Source: CAZBUB01 sp046546355 (GTDB taxonomy: Bacteria; Desulfobacterota; Desulfovibrionia; Desulfovibrionales; Desulfothermaceae). From it: a stretch of DNA of 10,339 nt. Below, in pieces: positions 5,572-10,339 of this stretch. The DNA is taken from the NCBI GenBank assembly GCA_046546355.1, contig JBKGXZ010000057.1, positions 1-10,339 on the forward strand. Direction: 5' to 3'. The translations under genes and the position numbers were made by a program. The notes below the pieces were generated by a model that was given only the letters and a program-made list of their open reading frames with translations, was not told the origin of the DNA and ran no database searches. Position 1 is the first letter of the stretch, and the number at the start of each line of letters is the position of its first letter.

Positions 5572-8500
5572 TTAGCCCACCCAGTCGTCATCCTCGGCTA
5601 TTGGAGCAAAGCCCCTGCGCATCGTGTTCTCTGTGGTGTTCCTTTGATTCATGAACTGGGTCAGGTAGTCCGGCCCCCCTGTCTTAGAGCCGATCCCCGA
5701 GAGTTTGAACCCCCCGAAAGCGTTCCTTTCCACCAGGGATCCTGTTATGGCCCGATTCAAATAAAGATTGCCCACCCGGAACTCTCTTCTGGCCTGCTGC
5801 AGATGGTCCGGGCTCCTGGAGAACACCCCGCCTGTCAGGGCGTAGCAGGTGGAGTTTGCCCACTCCAGGGCCTGATTAAAGTCCTTGACCTTCATCACAG
5901 CCAGTACCGGACCGAAGATCTCCTCCTGGGCCAGGCGATGCTCAGGGCGAATGTCCCCGATTATGGTCAAGGGCACATAATACCCGTCCCTGGGCAGTTC
6001 CTCGGATCTGCAGAGCAGGACAGAACCTTCCTGCTTGCCCAGCTCAATATATTCCTGGATCTTGGCCTGGGACCCGGAGTCTATCACCGGGCCCATATAG
6101 TTGGCGGGATCCTCTGCAGGACCGATCCTTATGGACTTCGCAGCCTCCACCAGGCGGTGCACGAACTTCTCGTATATTGACTCCAGGACAATGACCCTGG
6201 AGCAGGCAGAGCATTTCTGGCCCTGGTACCCAAACGCGGAATAGACTATATCCAGGACCGCCTCATCCAGGTCCGCATCATCATCCACTATGACAGCATT
6301 CTTGCCCCCCATCTCCGCGACGACTGATTTCACAAACTGTTGCCCCGGCTGGACCTTTGCGGCTTTCTCTATTATGCGCAGGCCCACCTCCACTGATCCT
6401 GTAAAGGTGATCATAGCGATATCCGGGTGCTCCACCAGATAATCTCCAATAGCGCTTCCCCGGCCTGGCAGATAGTTGAACACCCCAGCAGGAATGCCGG
6501 CTTCCTGGTAGATCTGGCACAAGGTGTGACCCACTACTGAAGAGACCCCGGAAGGCTTGTATATCACGCAATTGCCTGTAACCATTGCAGCAGAGGTCAT
6601 GCCGCAGCTGATCGCCAAGGGGAAGTTCCAGGGGGCAAATACGGCTGCCAGGCCCTTGGGCTCATAGAAATATTGATTCAGCTCCCCTGGCAAGTTGCCC
6701 ATCCTGCGGGGGGACCCCAGCCTGATCATGTCTCTGGCGTAATACTCCATGAAATCTATGGCCTCGCCCACATCTGCATGGGCCTGGGCCCACTGCTTGC
6801 CTGTTTCCAGAATCTGCCAGGCGGAAAGCTTATAGATATTGCGTCTGGCAATATCGCTAGCCCTGAATAAATAATTGGCCCTTTCTGCAGCTGAAAGGTC
6901 CCGCCAGGCAGGGAAGGCCTGCTTTGCAGCCTGGATCGCCAGGTCAGCCTCCCTGGTGCCTGCCTGACAGACCTGGCCTATAATCTCCTTGGGCTGGGCT
7001 GGATTTACAGAGGGCAACTTCTCCTGGGTGAAGACCTGCTCCCCGTTTATGTACAATGGATAGACCCCTCCCATCTCCTGGCGCACAGCCTGGATAGCCC
7101 TGGGAAAGGCCTGCCTCTGGTCAGATTTGGTAAAGTCCACAAATGGATGATTCCTGAACGGCTCTTCAGGCTTCAAGGGTCCTGATCTGCCAGTCTCGAT
7201 CCCTTTCTTTTGCCCCTCCTGCTTCAAAAGCTCAGCCGGGTTCTGAAGCAGGTTGTCCATCTGCTCCCCCTCCACAAAGCTCTGGCGCAGAAACGATTCA
7301 TTGGCGGTGTTCTCCAGCAGCCTGCGCACCAAATAGGCCATGCCCGGTATCAGCTCCCCGTAGGGACAATACAGGCGCACCCGCTTGGCCACATTGAGCA
7401 GCCCCTTGCGTACCGGCTCAGCCATGCCGTACAGAACCTGAAATTCGTACCTCTCTTCAGGAACTTGCAAGGCATTGGCCATCTCCTGCACCGCGGCTAT
7501 GGACCTGATGTTGTGGGATCCGCAGGCAAAATGGCAGATGTCGTGATTCTCCAGTATCTTCCTGGCCTGCCTCTCAAATGCTGCATCTGTCTCAGCCTTG
7601 ACAGTATAGACTGGGATCTCCCAATCGGCCTGCTTGGCGTAAATCACCTCATAGTCCCAGTAGGCTCCCTTGACCAGCCGAATGGATATGGGCAGCTCTT
7701 TTGACCTGGCCCAATCCAGCATCTGTTCCAGATCTTGATCAGTATCCTTGAGGTAGGACTGCAGGACCACCGTCAGGAAAGGGTAGTCCGAAAACTCTGG
7801 ATCTGAGCGCAGCCTGCGATAGACTTCCAGGGTGATATCCTTGAATTTGTATTGCTCCACATCGATACAGAGCTGCCCCCCGGTCTCCCTTACTTTCCTC
7901 AGCACAGGCCGCAGCCTGTCACATATGGCCTGCACCGAGCCCTCGAAATCCGCAGGCCTGGCTTGGGAGTAAAGGGCTGAGGGCTTGATCGAAATATTGA
8001 TCTTAGGGGCATGTCCCCAATCCAGATCCCTGGCCCCCTCCAGGCTGTCCCAGGTCGGGAGCTGCTTGGCCAAAGCATCCAGGAGCTGCAGATAGTTTTG
8101 CTGATATATACTGCCTTCCTCTTCACTCACAGTAGCCTCGCCAAGGATATCCACTGTGAAGGCAAAGCCATTCTTGCGCAGCTTATGAAGGTTCTGCACA
8201 GCCTGGTCAGTATTTTCGCCTATAATAAACTGCTTGGCCATACCCTCTATATTCGCACTTATGGTCTTGGCCATCAGCTTTCCTGCCAGGCCCTTTCCCC
8301 AACCGGCACCCTTTGCCCCCCATTTAAGAACGGATGGCAGACCCTGCTGGTCAGAGGCGAAATATTCCTGGATATGCCTGGACAAGGACTCAGTAGTGTT
8401 CAAATAGGGCAATACATCCACAAACCTGAAGAGCTGGGTTTTGAATTCCTCGTTGCGCATGCTCCAGTCCATGACCTTGCCGGTCCACCACCCCTTGTTG

Positions 8501-8586
8501 AATACTGAAGGCGCCTCTCCGCTGATACTGCTGAAAAACTGCCTGCCACGCTCCTTGATCTTTGCTTCCAGGGCTTCGTGGTCCAT
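5572..8586 (-). CDS. putA: Bifunctional proline dehydrogenase / P5C dehydrogenase PutA
   Basis: This 1004-aa enzyme oxidises proline to P5C in an FAD-dependent beta/alpha barrel, then oxidises glutamate semialdehyde to glutamate with NAD+, with the intermediate channelled inside. The proline dehydrogenase domain (about 140-435) shows IRLVKGAYWDYE (302-313), FQVLYGMAEP (382-391) and the substrate-binding Arg pair in YLVRRLLENTANESF (R421, R422). The aldehyde dehydrogenase domain (about 505-985) shows APWNFPLAIS (651-660), IYKPS (K677), FTGS (728-731), the general-base region VAEMGGKN (E758) and GQKCSACSR with nucleophile C792. There is no N-terminal ribbon-helix-helix domain, so this is the minimal form without autorepressor function, close in length to the Geobacter and Bradyrhizobium enzymes. 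ATG 8586 has GGAG (8595-8598) 8 bases upstream and is preferred to the GTG at 8610, which would add 8 residues. putP follows in the same direction. Confidence 0.95.
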   Translation of the reverse strand: MDHEALEAKIKERGRQFFSSISGEAPSVFNKGWWTGKVMDWSMRNEEFKTQLFRFVDVLPYLNTTESLSRHIQEYFASDQQGLPSVLKWGAKGAGWGKGLAGKLMAKTISANIEGMAKQFIIGENTDQAVQNLHKLRKNGFAFTVDILGEATVSEEEGSIYQQNYLQLLDALAKQLPTWDSLEGARDLDWGHAPKINISIKPSALYSQARPADFEGSVQAICDRLRPVLRKVRETGGQLCIDVEQYKFKDITLEVYRRLRSDPEFSDYPFLTVVLQSYLKDTDQDLEQMLDWARSKELPISIRLVKGAYWDYEVIYAKQADWEIPVYTVKAETDAAFERQARKILENHDICHFACGSHNIRSIAAVQEMANALQVPEERYEFQVLYGMAEPVRKGLLNVAKRVRLYCPYGELIPGMAYLVRRLLENTANESFLRQSFVEGEQMDNLLQNPAELLKQEGQKKGIETGRSGPLKPEEPFRNHPFVDFTKSDQRQAFPRAIQAVRQEMGGVYPLYINGEQVFTQEKLPSVNPAQPKEIIGQVCQAGTREADLAIQAAKQAFPAWRDLSAAERANYLFRASDIARRNIYKLSAWQILETGKQWAQAHADVGEAIDFMEYYARDMIRLGSPRRMGNLPGELNQYFYEPKGLAAVFAPWNFPLAISCGMTSAAMVTGNCVIYKPSGVSSVVGHTLCQIYQEAGIPAGVFNYLPGRGSAIGDYLVEHPDIAMITFTGSVEVGLRIIEKAAKVQPGQQFVKSVVAEMGGKNAVIVDDDADLDEAVLDIVYSAFGYQGQKCSACSRVIVLESIYEKFVHRLVEAAKSIRIGPAEDPANYMGPVIDSGSQAKIQEYIELGKQEGSVLLCRSEELPRDGYYVPLTIIGDIRPEHRLAQEEIFGPVLAVMKVKDFNQALEWANSTCYALTGGVFSRSPDHLQQARREFRVGNLYLNRAITGSLVERNAFGGFKLSGIGSKTGGPDYLTQFMNQRNTTENTMRRGFAPIAEDDDWVG

Positions 8587-8706
8587 GTCTAAGACTCCAT
8601 TTTTTTGCACTTTCTGCTGCCTGACAAAGCCTCGCCTCCAGCTCTGTTCCCTGAATTACACATTGCCGCCGGGCTGTGGTGGACCTTAACCTGAAATAAA
8701 GACTTC

Positions 8707-8898
8707 CTAGGCCGCTATCTCCCGCAGCTTGAAGATCTGCTTCCTCTCCTCCCAGCAGATCTGAATCAGGATTATCCTGCCATCCTGATAGAGATTGGAA
8801 CACTGCCTATCGAACTCCTGGCAGGCCCTTTGATAGCAGGTGAAGTACTCCTCGAATCTGCCCCTGGTCTTCTGTACGCTGATCCCGAAGATGTCCAT
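8707..8898 (-). CDS. Small protein of unknown function (63 aa)
   Basis: I do not recognise this protein. The 63 residues include QKTRGRFEEYFTCYQRACQE (9-28), a central CSNLYQDGRIILIQIC stretch and a charged end, WEERKQIFKLREIAA. It is probably a compact helical cytoplasmic protein with four cysteines (C20, C25, C32, C46) that are not in a metal-binding pattern. The frame stays open upstream to an ATG at 9027 (106 aa), but I prefer ATG 8898: from there on, third codon positions are strongly G/C as in neighbouring genes, while the 43 codons before it are A/T-rich at third positions and the 9027 ATG has no ribosome-binding site. AGGGG sequences lie just upstream of 8898. It sits 120 bases before putA and 142 bases after the phosphatase gene, on the same strand. 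Confidence 0.6.
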   Translation of the reverse strand: MDIFGISVQKTRGRFEEYFTCYQRACQEFDRQCSNLYQDGRIILIQICWEERKQIFKLREIAA

Positions 8899-9040
8899 AG
8901 CCCCTGACCCCTGTTGATCGCTTCTTTTCTGAGCTCCAGCCGCCTCGTAGCCTTCTGTCCCAGCTTTCTTGTGCAAGGCCAATAGCCCAAAACACTCGCC
9001 ATGTCCAGACCCTGGAAAAAATTTCATTTAACTCAAGAGG

Positions 9041-9805
9041 CTACACTTCTAAGTCTCTCCCAGGCTCTGTCTGCAGGGCCAAAACTATAATGGTCAGATT
9101 ATCAGTGCCCATGCGCCGAATAAGCACTTCTTGGGCAAGCTCATCAGCAGCCTGCCTGGCTTCCTGGCAGCCGAGGGCGATCTCCGCTGCCTCCTTGTTG
9201 TTCAGGACATCGAACAGGCCGTCGCAGGCAGCGATCAGCCACAGATCTTCTTCCTGCAGCTCCTCCTCATGCACATCCGGGGTAGCTATGACCCCAGCAG
9301 GCTCGAAAAAGGAGTCCCCCAGACTGCGGGTAGGCATCAGCCCCAGACCTTCGCGCAGCACGTATGGATAGCTGATCTGCCCTGCATAAGCCTGAATCCT
9401 GGCCAGCTCCTGGGGGTGGTCCAGGCGATGTTCCTGGCTGAGTTGCCTGACCCCCTCCCGGCTGACCACCAGCACTCGGGAGTCCCCGGCATTGGCCACC
9501 CACAGCCTGCTGCCCAGGAGATAGAAGTTGGCCGCAGTGGTTCCGGACTGAACCCTGGCCAGCTCCTGATCCGTGTCCTGATAGCTGTTGATGAAGGCCT
9601 GGCTTGGGCTGAGCCCCTGCTGCAAATGGTGGGCAAATCTGACATGCAGACTGCGGGAGGCTAGGACCGCTGCGTAGTCCCCGCTGTGGCCGTCATACAC
9701 CCCGCCGAAGACATCCCCGGCATATACCAAAGCCTGCCTGAGGACATAGGCGTCCTCCATACGCCAGCGCATACCCTGTTCGCTTACCACCGCCAGCCTG
9801 GACAT
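9041..9805 (-). CDS. PP2C-type serine/threonine protein phosphatase
   Basis: This 254-aa metal-dependent phosphatase (PPM/PP2C family, related to PrpC/Stp) is nearly all catalytic domain. The ordered motifs are RMEDA (15-19, metal ligand-region D18), GGVYDGHSG (34-42, D38 and G39), SGTTAANF (87-94), LWVANAGDSRVLV (101-113), LSQEHRLDHPQELARI (122-137), PTRSLGDSF (158-166), WLIAACDGLFDVLNNKEA (189-206, D195) and GTDNLTIIVL (233-242, D235). All core metal-binding aspartates are present, so activity is expected; it would remove phosphate from Ser/Thr residues in the cytoplasm. ATG 9805 has GGAG 6 bases upstream. A GTG at 9817 lies within the Shine-Dalgarno region and is rejected. The gene begins 18 bases after the stop of the 169-aa gene, so the two are surely one operon. 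No Ser/Thr kinase is visible in the window. Confidence 0.93.
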   Translation of the reverse strand: MSRLAVVSEQGMRWRMEDAYVLRQALVYAGDVFGGVYDGHSGDYAAVLASRSLHVRFAHHLQQGLSPSQAFINSYQDTDQELARVQSGTTAANFYLLGSRLWVANAGDSRVLVVSREGVRQLSQEHRLDHPQELARIQAYAGQISYPYVLREGLGLMPTRSLGDSFFEPAGVIATPDVHEEELQEEDLWLIAACDGLFDVLNNKEAAEIALGCQEARQAADELAQEVLIRRMGTDNLTIIVLALQTEPGRDLEV

Positions 9806-9823
9806 AAACTGCTCCACCTCCGG

Positions 9824-10333
9824 CTAACGGAATATATCGCCTTCCAGCTTTTCCAGCTCTTCAACGGGCCAGAAAATGTAAATACAGGCAGTGAGCACCG
9901 GGGCATAAGCCAGGGCTGCAGCAGCAATCAGGGATTGGTCCCAATCCTCTTTCCTGGCTGCGGCCTGGGTCAGCTTGACAAAGTAGTCCCACATCCCTGG
10001 CTCACATTGTTCCAAGAAGCTGGAAAGATGGTCCCCGCCGCTGCCCTGGACCAACTTGCTCCAAATGTGCTGCAGGATGCCTGAAGGCAGCTCCCGCTGG
10101 GGCTCCCCGCAGCTCTGGAAGGCCCAGACTGTAGCAGCAGTAGCGTAGGTAACTATGGGCCTGGCTTTGCCCATATCCTGCTGCCTTTGCTTCAGATATT
10201 CAAATATCTCCGGGAAATAGCCCAGGCACTGGGTCATGGTCCCGGGTACCAGCTCTTCCTGCTGCAAACCTTCCAGCACTGAGTCAGTGATCATAGCCAT
10301 GGCAGAATCTGCCCCCTTTTTTTGCGGAAGCAT
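9824..10333 (-). CDS. Unrecognised 169-aa protein upstream of the phosphatase
   Basis: I do not recognise a family. The product looks mainly helical, with an N-terminal acidic part, a central ATAATVWAFQSCGE segment (65-77), and a hydrophobic stretch near 134-156 (SLIAAAALAYAPVLTACIYI) that could be a membrane span or a buried helix, followed by an acidic tail (EELEKLEGD). The ATG at 10333 is the first in this window, but only six bases lie upstream (AAGGTA), with no in-frame stop, so the true start may be beyond the right edge. ATG 10300 is an alternative, preceded at long spacing by AAGGGGG. Its stop is 18 bases before the phosphatase ATG, so the two proteins are co-transcribed. A role as phosphatase partner, substrate or regulator is a guess from position only. 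Confidence 0.65.
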   Translation of the reverse strand: MLPQKKGADSAMAMITDSVLEGLQQEELVPGTMTQCLGYFPEIFEYLKQRQQDMGKARPIVTYATAATVWAFQSCGEPQRELPSGILQHIWSKLVQGSGGDHLSSFLEQCEPGMWDYFVKLTQAAARKEDWDQSLIAAAALAYAPVLTACIYIFWPVEELEKLEGDIFR

Positions 10334-10339
10334 TACCTT

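Noticed and set aside
5554..6180. 208-codon plus-strand frame opposite the end of putA
   Set aside because: It overlaps conserved aldehyde dehydrogenase sequence on the other strand and has no family motif, so it is a shadow frame.
1..10339. A defence island, CRISPR array, prophage or insertion sequence
   Set aside because: No direct-repeat array, transposase, integrase, terminal inverted repeats or phage-like genes were seen; most coding space is assigned to metabolic, transport and phosphatase genes.

Overview
The window reads as a bacterial chromosome segment of moderately high GC with tight spacing. AGG is the favoured arginine codon (about 15 of 30 arginines in hisHF and 5 of 7 in the 63-aa gene at 8707-8898). 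The bifunctional proline-catabolic enzyme is the short PutA type without a DNA-binding domain, as in Geobacter. Together with an acyl-CoA carboxylase beta subunit, this suggests a deltaproteobacterium (Desulfobacterota, possibly a sulfate reducer). That placement is inference. I see no mobile element, CRISPR array, tRNA or rRNA.

Layout. The left edge (1-313, minus) carries the first 104 residues of a biotin-dependent acyl-CoA carboxyltransferase. It is divergent from a plus-strand group: a calcineurin-type metallophosphoesterase (630-1310), an unrecognised basic 90-aa protein (1403-1675) and an 80-aa tandem rubredoxin-like/zinc-ribbon protein (1750-1992). A near-perfect intrinsic terminator at 2025-2062 closes this group. 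Next comes hisHF (2110-3681, plus), a single polypeptide joining the HisH glutaminase and HisF cyclase of histidine biosynthesis. Its sequence style is that of the fungal/plant HIS7 enzyme. It converges on the minus-strand block, with a stem-loop between the two.

The rest (3904 to the right edge) is all minus strand. In transcription order it holds an unrecognised 169-aa protein, a PP2C-type serine/threonine phosphatase, a 63-aa protein of unknown role, putA, a 36-aa single-span membrane microprotein, and the Na+/proline symporter putP. PutP imports proline with sodium and PutA oxidises it through P5C to glutamate. The microprotein (5349-5459) was found by reading the putA-putP gap. Its stop codon overlaps the putP start (TAATG) and the putP Shine-Dalgarno lies inside its last codons, so it is probably translationally coupled to putP and may be an accessory subunit.

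The two observations most worth following are the eukaryote-style fused HisHF and the coupled PutP microprotein. Everything else looks like ordinary metabolism plus small unassigned proteins.
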